Part shown: positions 26,301 to 36,346 of the stretch, in pieces
How positions within the stretch are numbered: position 1 is the first letter of the stretch
Layout: each line of letters starts with the position of its first letter
Assembly: GCA_019925095.2 (NCBI GenBank)
Contig: CM034394.1
Span: forward strand, 8,568,272-8,632,271
Source of the DNA: Dendrolimus kikuchii
Taxonomy: Eukaryota; Arthropoda; Insecta; Lepidoptera; Lasiocampidae
Reading direction: 5' to 3'
DNA length: 64,000 nucleotides
Position numbers and translations under genes: made by a program
The notes under the pieces: model-generated
The model's input: only the letters and a program-made list of their open reading frames with translations
Database searches by the model: none
What the model was told of the DNA's origin: nothing

Positions 26301-29300
26301 AGTGAAAACCATGTTGGAATAAGTTAATTTTTATGCACCCGAACAACTACAAACCGCTCCCCGAAAAATTCCCGCGGGATTCTGGGGATAAAAAAATCAC
26401 ACATTTTTATTACATAGAATATGATATCGATCCGTTAAAAAAGTCACATTGGAATGGGATTTTTTAAATATGGCCATTTTAAAGCATTCCTAGTCTACAA
26501 ACCGTTTTCTTAATGAGCATTAAATAAAATTAAATAGTTTAATTTCATTCGTATTTGTTAAATTAGCGACAGTTTTCGATCGAGTTAGATTAGTATACTT
26601 TTTTGTCACGTAAGCCAGTGAGGGTAGAAAATTGCGGCGAGAGTCACTCGCTTCGACCGTTGTGTACGGATATTCGGCAAGTTTCGTTCGTTCGATTCGC
26701 GTCAAAAGAGACTTATTTCGTATTTTGTGGAAATATTCGCAACCTTCGCCATCCAGTGTGTCAGTGCTGCATCTTCATCGCGAGTGCTGTGAAAACTATT
26801 TGTTGTGAACTAAATTTGTGTCCACAAAGAAGGAGTCGGCGCCGACCATTGGACTTGAAACCCGCTCTGCGCAAGGTGGGTTGACTACTCGTTGTAAGTT
26901 TTGTTCTCACTGGCCAGCTCGCCGTTTTCCGCATAGACTCGCATAAAATTCTCAGTAATACAGTCCATTTTAGCCGCAATCCCGACATTGGGGATTGTAC
27001 ACCTAGAGAAATTCCCAGGATTAAAAGTAGCGCCGATTTTAAGTCTGAGAATCTGTTGTCAATCAGTGAAAACCGCATAAAAATCGTCCCAGGTATTTTT
27101 ATGTGAATCTCAAACAAACTGACAAACAGGAAATCTAAATTGCTTCGTGTTCTCCAACCATTATATAGTCTATTCCAGTTGTTTTTTTAAATGTCTTGAA
27201 TGTACATACACGGCATGTTTAGAATTTTATAATATTATAGATATAGACAGAAAATATATAGATTATACTAATTTAATTATTTGAAAATGTCTGAGTTTTC
27301 TAAAAGTTAGTTAATTAAAATGTGACATGATATAGAACAGATACAGTGGAAACTCCGGATAAATGAAAATCGGATAATTCAACATATGAATAAAAACTGT
27401 TTTTTTTTTTCATATTTTTAACTCTAGAAAGATAATTTACCTTGTTCGCGTACACATGTTTATTCGATGACAAATAAAACTTGTAATACCTAACTAGACA
27501 AACATTAGATACAGGTAATAATTAGTTTCGAGAGGTTTTGGCGTTTGTAGTAGTTAGTGTACGGTCAGCACATAAATAAATAAACGAATACTTTTTATAT
27601 ATTTTTGTTATTTTTATAGGCAGGTACTTAATATGAAACTAAATTTAAATAACAACAATTAGCAATAAATAGTGACACTGAACAATAAATAACAGGAATA
27701 ACAGGAATTCATTAATTATCAAACTAGAATCAAATAGTCCTCACAGAAATTATCGATGTAAATAATAATTATTTATTTGATTTTCACCATTGACTGTAAA
27801 TATATTTTCTTCTTCTTTTGCTGATTGTACAAAGAAATTTAAATTTAAGTTTAGAATTCCTGTAAATATACAAATACTACTACAAACGCAAAAACTTCTC
27901 AAAGCGAATTTACCTATATGTACGTGTGAACCTATATATTTACTTAAATTACTAAAATATTGCAACCTTAATCATGAGATGTCCATTCGGATAATCGCGA
28001 ATCTGTATAACATATTATTTGGATAATCAAATTCTACTGTAGATGATAGTTTGGAAAGAGCAGAGTTACTGTTCACATCCTTGAATTCTCCCTATTTAAG
28101 TTGGCAGCTCACACTTAAGTGCCCGAGTCTTGTGACTATTTTTCACAATTCACTTTTTCGTATTCCAGGAGTATACGGAGGATTATTTTCTATTCACTCA
28201 TAAAACCTGTGATCAATGAAGATGGAGATAAAGAAATGGATGTCATTAGTATATCACAAGCTTTACAGATCGCTGGTGAGTGTTTTGGCTTACAATAAAA
28301 CTTGGAAAAGCAGACTTTTGTCTAATAGGGGTTTGGACTGTAAAAGGTGTTGGTTTTTTTAAATGTGATTTGTGTATGTAACTCGCTTGGCGTCGTCGGC
28401 GATCTTCTTTGGGCCGACCCGTCGTCTGCATGCTTTGCTTGACGTGACAAATACACACACTGGGTTTGTATATCTGACGGCGGTGATACAAAACGAAAAT
28501 AAGCCACGTTTTAATTAATTGTATTGGGATGCGAAAGGAAGCGTCACGGGAATGAAGAGAATAAATAATAATAAGCGTGGGAAGATTTGAATGCAAAAAT
28601 GTCACTGTGAATGACAGATACTTTGACATGAAGTTTTTTTTTTATTTACGCGGTAACAGGGCTTTGGCGTTTACATTACTATTGAGATTGGCAATGGCTT
28701 GGTATTTGCCGTCATTTAGCAATTTGGCTTAAAAATTCTTCTAAAACTTAAATATTCATGACCAAGTGGCTAATTACACTAATTATGCAGTGATATTGAA
28801 TAAAAATTAGTAACTTAAGAATTACTTTCTCCATTTAGGATTCTAACTTAAAATTACTACTGTAAGGAGTGATTCAATTGAGTATTCTAGACATACAATA
28901 CATTTTAAAATAATTTACACAAGTCATGTAATATTTCACTCATTAGAATTATTGTGACGTCCTTACGCAGTACATCCATACGAAATAAAGAAAGCTCTGA
29001 AATTTTGTATAATGATAAAAAGTATTTCTGTATATTTGACTGTCAAATACCCTATTATAAAATCCTTTGTTTGCATGGGATTCTAATTTTGCACTTTTAA
29101 AAAAGTATGAGAGGGTCTTGGTCAGATGAGATAGTGAAAATTATATAATTGAACTTAGGTCGAGCTGGCCGATATGGCAGTGCTTGGGAAACAGGTTATG
29201 TGACAACCTACAAGTCAGAAGATCTAGCTACCTTAAAGACTTTGTTGTCTAAACCCCCTGAACCTGTGACCCAGGCAGGGTTGCATCCAACTGCTGAGCA

Positions 29301-30664
29301 AATGGAGCTATATGCTTATCATCTTCCTCATGCAACTCTGAGCAGCTTAATGGTGAGAAATAGAATTATTTATTTGAGATATATTTGTGTATTTTATGTC
29401 ATTTTAACATTTTGTAAAACTAGGTTTTTCGTAAGATACTTTTATTCTTAAATTACATAAGGTTATTGAAAAAAAGTCATGGATAATAAGCTTCCAACAA
29501 TTTTAAAATTACTTCATCTAAGATAATGTTAAAGATTTAGGCCTTTTCACGCAGATATGAAGATGGGTTTAAGGCGTTATTTGAGATGCGACATTGTTAA
29601 TAACGTTAAATATTAATAGATAATGTATGTATAGACCCTAATATAGCTGTGTTAACTGCGTTTTTTTAACGCTTTCAATGGGACACATTTAGCCACAGCC
29701 TAAATCTTTAACACTACCGCAGATGAAGCCCCAGTGGCATAAGAGAAACAAAACTAACTGAAAATAGCTTTAGTTACTTTTATGTTTGTTTATAAAGAAA
29801 GGTACATCACGTTTCTTTAAACCCCACTCCCATCATCCTTTGTCATATTTTATTATATCAAGCGATAACCCCTTCCCCTTTGTTGCTAACGTACTTTATA
29901 CACGACCCCTGATGTGATTTTTTTTTTCAGGATATATTTGTCCACCTGTGTACAGTGGATGATTCACTTTACTTTATGTGTAACACTGAGGCGTTCAAGT
30001 TTCTCGCCGAGATGATCCAGCACGTTCCTTTGCCGCTTCGCGCTAGATATGTCTTCTGTTGTGCACCGATCAATAACAAATTCCCATTTGTTTGTGCTAC
30101 ATTCCTAAAGGTAGTTAATCAATTATTTTCTTAGGATATAAATATGCATTTCCCTAGGGAAACCTCTAGAGCTTTCCACAGAGTAAACATGAAAAAAAAA
30201 CCATTGAAATAGTATGATAGAATGTTCTTTATTGAAAACCCACAGCTCTTAGATAACAATTTTTTCGCGACAGCAACGTAAGATTTCGAAAAAATATTCT
30301 TTTTCATCAATATTCAAACCTTTAAATGTTGATTTAAAAAAAAACAACTACGAGCAGTTTAGTTTAAATATATTAAACATTATTTTCAAGTGCATTTGCA
30401 TAGCTTTTTATGAACATCTCAATTATCTCAAAATTGGTATTCTGTCCCAATTTGCAAAACCAGATGGATAGATGGGCAACTTTTTATTGTACACCTAAGC
30501 ATAAATAAACAGAAGTAGAAAATACAAGAGATAGTACAATGGGCGGCCTTATCGCTAAAAAGCGACCTTTTCCAGGCAGGCTTTGATAGATTTTTAATAC
30601 TTCCGGTGGTGCAGTCAATAAATAATAAGTATACACAATACATATGGGTGCAAAAACAATATAA

Positions 30665-30722
<58 letters not shown>

Positions 30723-33700
30723 GACTTCTAATTATAGAAATAAAATTTTCAGATGGTCCGCCAATACAGTCGTAATGAACCAATCACAAAGAATTGGTTG
30801 TGTAACACGGTTGACTGGCCGCTGCCTGCCCCCAAAACAATCATGGATTTAGTGCACTTAGAGTCTGTTTTTGATGTCCTCGAACTTTATTTGTGGTTAA
30901 GGTAAGACATGCTTCATTTTTAATGTTATGGATGTAATATTTTATGTACCAAAAGTATAGGGAATAGGTTCGACCGGGGTTCTGCCACGTAGTGAATGAA
31001 TACTCTTTATTGTATTTTAAAAGATACAGTTAACAGAAATAAAATTTTACAATACAATAAGCAATCTTATCGCTATTAGTGATTTCTTCCAGACAACTTT
31101 TGGATGGACAAGAAGTTTGATAACAACAGAGGTATGTTGCGTTATACTCACCTTACCGAATCAGTATCTTATAAATATATATACATACACTAGCTGTGCT
31201 CGCGACGTCGTCCGCGTTCAATTTATTTTCAAAACCCCCCGATATTGAAACATTCTTCATTGATACTCCGCTCCTATTGATCTTAGCGTTATGGTATATA
31301 GCCTATAGCCTTCCTCGATAAATGGTCTATCTAACACTGAAAGAATTTTTCAAATCAGACCAATAGTTCCTGAGATTAGTGCGTTCAATCACACTAACAA
31401 ACTCTTCAGCTTTATATATTAGTATAAAATGATATAACATACATACATTAATAAAATATAAAAATTATACTAAGATATATGTAAATTAAATGTTATACAG
31501 TACACTTATATAAATAAATATAAAATAAGAATAAGGCTAATAAAGACAATAACTGCTGCTGCATCATTAAATTGAGCTATTTAGTTATAAGTAATAATCC
31601 TCCAGAAGTCTATTAAAAATAGGCAGTGACTTGGCTAGTTTGATATTAACAGGCTAGTGCTGTAAATCCAAATCTTTCAGCCTATTAATACTCAATATTG
31701 ACAGTTTAGTCTATCTATACTAATAAAATTGAAGTGTATATGTCATTTCAAAATAAATGCTAATATTTTAGTGAAAGCTGCTATTCATATGATGTGTAAT
31801 CGTAAATAACCATTTAATTTTTGTCTATAGGTCTGCATGAAAGCTTGTTTCGAATAGACAATAAAATACTTCAACAGACTTTAATGAAAATCTTAGTTAT
31901 TAAAGCTGGAATTTTATCTCATATGTCAGAAGTTATTAATACAAATTCCCAAATACCGCACGAATGACGTCACAGTCACGTCTAGTTAGATATAAATATG
32001 GTAGAAAGTTGCTGATGTGGGAATTGCGACTGAAGTAATTTAACGTGAAAAGGAATATTAATATGTTTTTTAACTTTACAGTTACAGATTTCCAGACATG
32101 TTTCCCGATGTGAAATTAGTGCGTGATATGGAATCAGAGTTGGATGCTATCATCCAACAAGGCATATTCCAAATTACTAGGTAATATACCACTTTTATAT
32201 AATTTTGTTATTGCGTTTACGATCTGGATTGGACATAGAAATAAATAATAGTATAGCAGTATCCGGCTCGAAGGACCATAAGTAAATCTGAGCGAACTCT
32301 GTCGCTGACGTGTTTAATAAAAATAGACAGTGACTTGGCTAGTATGATATTAACAGGCTAGTGCTGTAAATCCAAATCTTTCAGCCTATTAATACGCAAT
32401 ATTGACAGACATGGCTTTGATGTTCACTATGTTGTGGAAGATATCTAATTTTATAAAAATCGTTTCACATCCAAGAGGATAGAATAAAATTGTCATAATT
32501 AAATTCTGGTTACGTTCGGAGCATCCATTTAAGAGCTTGGGATGCACTTTCCTCGTGTTCCACATCGTCATCCCCAATGTCCCTGCGACATCTGGGATAA
32601 AATTAGTGTTAGTGATAGTAGCCAGATGCGTTTTGTTTTTGGCGTTAAAAAATAACACCGCTAACCAATAGCTACATCAGTGTATACTTTATGTGTCAAT
32701 GTTATTAATAATATCGCGTGACAAATAATGCATTAACACAGTCACTAATACTAACATTATTCCAAATGTAGCAGAGGCATTACAGTGAAAACATTGGCAC
32801 ATATATTCCTCACGATTATAAAGTAAAACAGAACTAATAGCAATATAATAACTGAATTAATATAAAACCTCCATTTAATTCTTAAAGGTTACTAAGGAAT
32901 TCAGAGCAAGTACTGCGTGACGATTCGTACACCCCAGAACCTTTCAGTTCGAAGAAATCTACGAAAGCGACGCCTGGGCTTGCCAAAGGTGACGATTCAA
33001 AAGGAAAATTGTCAGAAATGCTTGTGGCTCGGGTAAGTATCGTTGCGTCACGTTTCATCCACCAATTTATTGTTGTATAATTTAGCACAGCTAAAAGCTA
33101 TGGTTAATACATGAACCTGATGCTATGTAAATACAGATAGATGATATCGCTGATAAGATTGGGCATCTGTCTGTATTAGTAAAAATGCCCAATCTCAAAT
33201 GTGTAATATTTAATATTGATTAGAATACTGGTGTGTACATCACGTAAACGATAAGGTTTTTGTATATATAGTCTTTAAGTTGAATTAGTAACCATTAAGA
33301 AATTAATATACTGCAAGAGTACAACAACTCGTCGTCTTATTTTGTACTCCCCTCTCGGGCGATTGAGCCTTAGGCTCTCGCCAGTGGTGCGTCATTGGGG
33401 TTATTGAATATTAAACTAAGGAGTAAAGATGTCAGTTAATAAAAACCTAAAAATCAAGATATGGACCTCTATGTTGATACTAGAAAACAAAAATATGTTT
33501 ATGTAATTGTACACTCTGTTACCAAAAATTCTCTAATTTTACTGTAATTACTTAAAAATATTATATGATTTTAGAAAGATATTTGCTTAAGGTTCATCCG
33601 ACTTCAGGGTGGATCCAAAATAAGCATTGTCCTTTATAAAATAATGATATATAGCCATCGAAATTATTTATAAGACTGTTTTTGAAGTGATACATCAAAG

Positions 33701-33838
33701 TACCTATAGTAAATGTTTTTATTTTTATTTCAGGGTTTAATCACACCGCAAATGTTAAAGAAACTGCAACAAGAGTTGACCTCAGATAAAAAGACAGAAG
33801 TAAGAAGTGGCAGAAACAATAGGAATAGAAGGAAATAG
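16763..33838 (+). CDS. SUPV3L1: ATP-dependent RNA helicase SUV3/SUPV3L1, mitochondrial (15 exons, complete)
   Basis: RNA/DNA helicase of the mitochondrial matrix, acting in RNA turnover with polynucleotide phosphorylase in animals. Exons: 16763-17189, 17267-17387, 18433-18601, 19221-19419, 23172-23249, 23825-23916, 24356-24495, 25336-25470, 28169-28275, 29159-29352, 29931-30110, 30753-30901, 32082-32180, 32888-33032 and 33734-33838. All have AG/GT borders in frame and give 779 codons plus stop, close to human (786). Motifs: Walker A GPTNSGKT (199-206), DEIQ (312-315), QALQIAGRAGR (484-494). The family's C-terminal PQRLDLYLWLSYRF-type region is recognisable across exons 12-13. The N-terminus is basic and hydrophobic, as in a mitochondrial presequence. 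The C-terminus is Arg-rich. A polyadenylation signal follows at 33899. Intron 4 holds a mariner with a nested LINE. Confidence 0.96.
17690..18035 (+). mobile_element. retrotransposon ORF tail, degenerate copy
   Basis: Broken frames encode [10 protein letters not shown] near 17690 and, with interruptions, [12 protein letters not shown] near 17940. The same tail is better kept at 50448-50705, and its final piece recurs at 52270-52400. I recognise it as a common repeat-encoded C-terminus in invertebrate genomes but cannot assign a clade. It lies in SUV3 intron 2. Confidence 0.6.
19633..22878 (+). mobile_element. mariner (DD34D), interrupted by a nested LINE
   Basis: Both ends read TAGGTTGGGGAAAAAGT inward and are flanked by TA. 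Without the LINE and one copy of its target duplication the element is 1276 bp, the normal mariner length. Transposase segments in order: a helix-turn-helix region (about 19825-20070), ITSDEKSIT near 20262, [19 protein letters not shown] near 22345, HDNARPH near 22502 and [13 protein letters not shown] near 22590. Spacing between the last two catalytic Asp is 34. Frameshifts near 19995 and 22500 and a stop near 20305 show it was inactive apart from the LINE. It resembles the lepidopteran mori subgroup. It lies in SUV3 intron 4, in the gene's orientation. Confidence 0.92.
20341..22293 (-). mobile_element. R1-clade LINE, 5'-truncated, nested in mariner
   Basis: A 33-base poly-T (20341-20373) is the poly-A tail of a minus-strand element. 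The 17-bp duplication CAGGCTTCACAGACTGT flanks it (20324-20340 and 22294-22310). The single open frame from 22293 to 20779 encodes the second half of ORF2: reverse transcriptase motifs [24 protein letters not shown] and the catalytic CFADDTL, then a thumb region, then a zinc-knuckle block ([16 protein letters not shown]). The first half of the protein, with the endonuclease, was never inserted. There is no stop in the remaining frame, so the copy is young. Confidence 0.92.
24045..24215 (-). mobile_element. tRNA-derived SINE, family B-like, partial
   Basis: On the minus strand, a tRNA-like head (CGTGACTGGTTAAGACATTCG) and a B-box-like segment near GATACCAGTTCAAATCC precede a body ending CAGTGGAATGTTTATGGGC. 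It is diverged from the copies at 3092 and 35885. It lies in SUV3 intron 6. Confidence 0.6.
25735..26480 (+). repeat. interspersed repeat cluster (GCCCGCGACTTTG type)
   Basis: At least two degraded units carry words such as GCCCGCGACTTTGTACACG, CTCCCGTAGGATTCTCGGG and AATCTCGAACAAACA. The same words recur at 26980-27235, 34557-35130, 54365-54800 and 62160-62400. No ORF is present. It lies in SUV3 intron 8. Confidence 0.6.
26560..26975. other. GC-richer unassigned segment in SUV3 intron 8
   Basis: This stretch contrasts with its AT-rich surroundings and contains short open frames without recognisable domains. It resembles a transposon 5' leader, but I cannot classify it. Confidence 0.3.
26980..27235 (+). 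repeat. interspersed repeat copy (AACCGCATAAAAATCG type)
   Basis: It shares AAGTCTGAGAATCTG, TGTGAATCTCAAACAAAC and TAGAATTTTATAATATTATAG with the copies at 34557-35130 and 54365-54800. It is non-coding. Confidence 0.6.
30420..30620 (+). repeat. LINE 3'-tail-like repeat, copy 1
   Basis: It contains TTTTTATTGTACACCTAAG and GGCGGCCTTATCGCTAAAAA followed by TTCCAGGCAGGCTT. A related, more diverged copy is at 30985-31135 (CTTTATTGTATTTTAAAAG, TTATCGCTATTAGTG, TTCCAGACAAC). This common lepidopteran repeat is probably a LINE 3' end. It lies in SUV3 intron 11. Confidence 0.5.
30664..30716. repeat. (TA)n microsatellite
   Basis: An almost pure TA dinucleotide run about 50 bases long ends about 35 bases upstream of the SUV3 exon 12 acceptor. 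Confidence 0.9.
30985..31135 (+). repeat. LINE 3'-tail-like repeat, copy 2
   Basis: It shares the TTATTGTA...TTATCGCTA...TTCCAGACAAC order with the copy at 30420-30620. It lies in SUV3 intron 12. Confidence 0.45.
31190..31415 (+). repeat. interspersed repeat copy (GCTCGCGACGTCGTCCGCG type)
   Basis: It begins TAGCTGTGCTCGCGACGTCG, contains AGCCTATAGCCTTCCTCG and TGAGATTAGTGCGTTC, and ends CTTTATATATTAGTATAA. An inverted copy is at 56120-56350 and a diverged one at 14165. It is non-coding and typical of lepidopteran introns. Confidence 0.7.
31610..31705 (+). repeat. 95-bp direct repeat, copy 1
   Basis: AGTGACTTGGCTAGT through CAATATTGACAG is nearly identical to 32311-32407. The two copies flank SUV3 exon 13. 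Confidence 0.85.
32311..32407 (+). repeat. 95-bp direct repeat, copy 2
   Basis: Second copy of the sequence at 31610-31705, with only a few differences. It lies in SUV3 intron 13. Confidence 0.85.
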
Positions 33839-33898
33839 TGTTTAAAAATTGTTGTTATATTGTAAATAGTGTTAATCAGTGTCAGTGAATGAATGTGG

Positions 33899-33904
33899 AA
33901 TAAA
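33899..33904 (+). terminator. polyadenylation signal of SUV3
   Basis: AATAAA lies 61 bases after the SUV3 stop codon, a normal position for the end of the transcript. Confidence 0.75.
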
Positions 33905-34254
33905 ATGTTTCAGTGAATATTATTTTATACATTTTTATTTTTGGAAAAATAAGTAAAACCTTTTGAAGTCTTAACTGAGTGAGTAAGGCACTTACATCTC
34001 ATTCTAATACTATGAATTCGCAGTATGATGCATCCTTGGACAGGTATAAGTCCAAATGTAGATATTGTTAATTGTGAATGGAAACACCACGTTGAAACGT
34101 TAAATAAGATAATCGATGTGCGAAACACAGCAATCTGCCTTAGACAAGCGTGGCAGGTATATGGTCAACCACTAAGGTCCGACGTCAGAAGTGACATGTT
34201 TAAAACTACCATTTCACACGCACATTATCACATTTTTTAAGATATAAATTTACA

Positions 34255-34490
34255 TACATACATACATAACTTCACGCCAGTTCCCTTGCGGGGTAGGCAC
34301 GAACAACAGAGCGCCATTTAGGTCCATTCTTACACACCTCACTTGCTTCTTTGACATTCATAACTCTTGTCATGCACACTCGTCTGTTCTTAAGGCTCCT
34401 GACATCACCCTCCGCTAGTACACGATCAATTTGATCATGGAAGGTGTGTCGTGGCCTTCCACGACTTCTGCATCCATCCACTTTTGCATA
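34255..34490 (-). mobile_element. LINE 3' end with (ATGT)n tail
   Basis: The minus-strand frame encodes RGRPRHTFHDQIDRVLAEGD and ends KWRSVVRAYPARELA, a C-terminal tail I recognise from lepidopteran LINE polymerases. A tetranucleotide tail (CATA)n at 34250-34270 follows the stop. Shorter copies of the same 3' end are at 54575-54665, 54945-55000 and 58480-58572. Confidence 0.7.
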
Positions 34491-34556
34491 TATAAATTTA
34501 TATAAATTTACTTACGACAAATCTGTACACCACAAATTTCAACAATAATATTAAGA

Positions 34557-35130
34557 ACTAGGATGTGCCCATGACTTCGTCCGCACTTGGCTTGAAATTC
34601 TTGCGGTATTCCCGGGACACAAAGTATCGCTGCATCAAAATAGAGCTATCGTTTTAGTGAAAACTGTCGAAATAAGTTAGTTTTTATGCACCCGAACAAA
34701 TACAAACTGCTCCCGGCATAAAATATATTATACATTTTGTTGCATAAAATTTGCTATAGATAAATGAAAATATCACATTGGATAATAAAACAACGTTTTA
34801 ACGTTTACAGGTCGCGAAAAACTTAAGAAAATATTATATCACATTGGAATTCGATTTTTTTTAATCTGACCGTTATAAATTGTTCCCAGAAAAAAATCCG
34901 CGCGATTCTCAGGATACAAATTAGCGCTTATTTCAAGTCTAAGAATTTCCTGCCGATCAGCGACAACCGCATCGAAATCGGCTCAGTAGTTTTTACCTAA
35001 ATTTGGAACAAACAAAGAAAAAAAAGAAAAAAATTGCGTAGTGTTTTCCATCGTTTCATAGAATCTATTCTATTTGCTTTTTTTTAAATACCTTCAATGT
35101 ACAGACACGCCAGTTTTAGAATTTTATAAT
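34557..35130 (+). repeat. interspersed repeat cluster
   Basis: It starts GGATGTGCCCATGACTTCGTCCGC and holds two related units with TTTTTATGCACCCGAACAAAT and AACCGCATCGAAATCG. GTCGCGAAAAACTTAAGAAA inside it also occurs at 52619. It is non-coding. The rest of 33905-35880 shows only small repeats and no supported gene. Confidence 0.6.
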
Positions 35131-35884
35131 ATAATGTTTTAATGTCTATGTACATGGAAAGAGTTCATCCCACATTTTGGAGCGAAAATGGTATACCTAC
35201 TATTTTCTTAGGCAATACTCCTTAGACAATGATCGCATTGACATTTTACATTCAACCAAACCCGCCTATGAGTATATCATACGATAATCATCAGGTAATT
35301 ATCACCAAGAGTTTTGTTTACACTACGACACAAATAGCAGTGAGATATTATTTGCCTACGATTTCTCGACTTGTCTAAACTAGAATTCGTATGTCATTTT
35401 AACAAGTTTTTTCCACTGATTTGAATTCAAGCTCGGTGATGAGCACGGTATTTTGTTTAAACAGAGACGTCAATATTCATTGACCAGGCGATTATCGCTC
35501 TCCCACGTACGATATGGCATGTTTAGTTTACATGATAATATTTTTTTTCTTCCTTTCGACAATCGTATCTTGGGGGCAAAAACCTCTCTCCGTGTAAATG
35601 GCTTTTATGTCTATGTAAGTGTGGTGGGAATAATGTTCATTCTTTTAGTAAAGGAGACGCCCGAGATCAACTATGTCGCTACAAAAAACATGAATACTGG
35701 CACTTCCTTGCTGTTCACGTTTTAAAATGTAGAGCCCGCACCATGGAAGTAGTCCCATGGGAAATAAGGAAACTAAAAGTGGCGGTTCCGATATTTGATA
35801 CAATTTTGTTCGTAAAGTAGCTAAGAAATAAATCTACAGCTTTAATTATGGAATATTTTGTATTTATTATTCAGCAATTATAAT

Positions 35885-36185
35885 AATAATAACATCTCAT
35901 AAACGTCCCACTGCTGAGCTCGGGACTCCCGCTGTAGGGGAACGGTCAGTATACCCGCCAAGCTTGTCTAAGGCGTCTTGGCAGGTTTGACATATCGGTT
36001 ATCACTTATCTCGATGTGCAGGTTTCATCACGCTGTTTTCCTTCACCGTTGTTATCACGTGGTAATTGTAACAATATGCATATTAGGTCCGAAAACTGCC
36101 AAGTGGTGCGTGCGCGTTCCGGCAAAGATTCGAACTCGCACTCTTTGAGTTTGGAACGCGTGCGCTAGCCATTACGCTACCACGA
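35885..36185 (-). mobile_element. tRNA-derived SINE, family B, copy 2
   Basis: On the minus strand, the tRNA-like head starts GTCGTGGTAGCGTAATGG, with a B box AGTTCGAATCTTTG. The body runs through ACGGTGAAGGAAAACAGCGTG to TTTATGAGATGTTATTATTA. The plus-oriented copy is at 3092-3362. Confidence 0.8.
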
Positions 36186-36292
36186 CTTATACAGTGATTA
36201 CAATCCGGCCAAAATGTCTAGAACCAGAGTTCTGGCTCACGGCAAGAATCGTGTTTCTGGTGAGCAAAAAGTGTTTCGACGGACAACCCTGG

Positions 36293-36328
<36 letters not shown>

Positions 36329-36346
36329 AAAAAAAAAAAAAAAAAA
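36186..36346 (+). repeat. poly-A-tailed sequence at the Polinton insertion site
   Basis: About 110 bases of ordinary sequence are followed by roughly 50 A, broken by a single C at 36328, running straight into the left Polinton end. The short frame starting ATGTCTAGAACC has no recognised homology. It may be the end of an older retro-insertion. Confidence 0.5.

Noticed and set aside
30428..30783. Tyr/Ile-repeat frames
   Set aside because: Translations of the (TA)n microsatellite.
35453..35725. 90-residue plus-strand frame
   Set aside because: No domain, splice context or homology that I recognise; composition as in neighbouring repeats.
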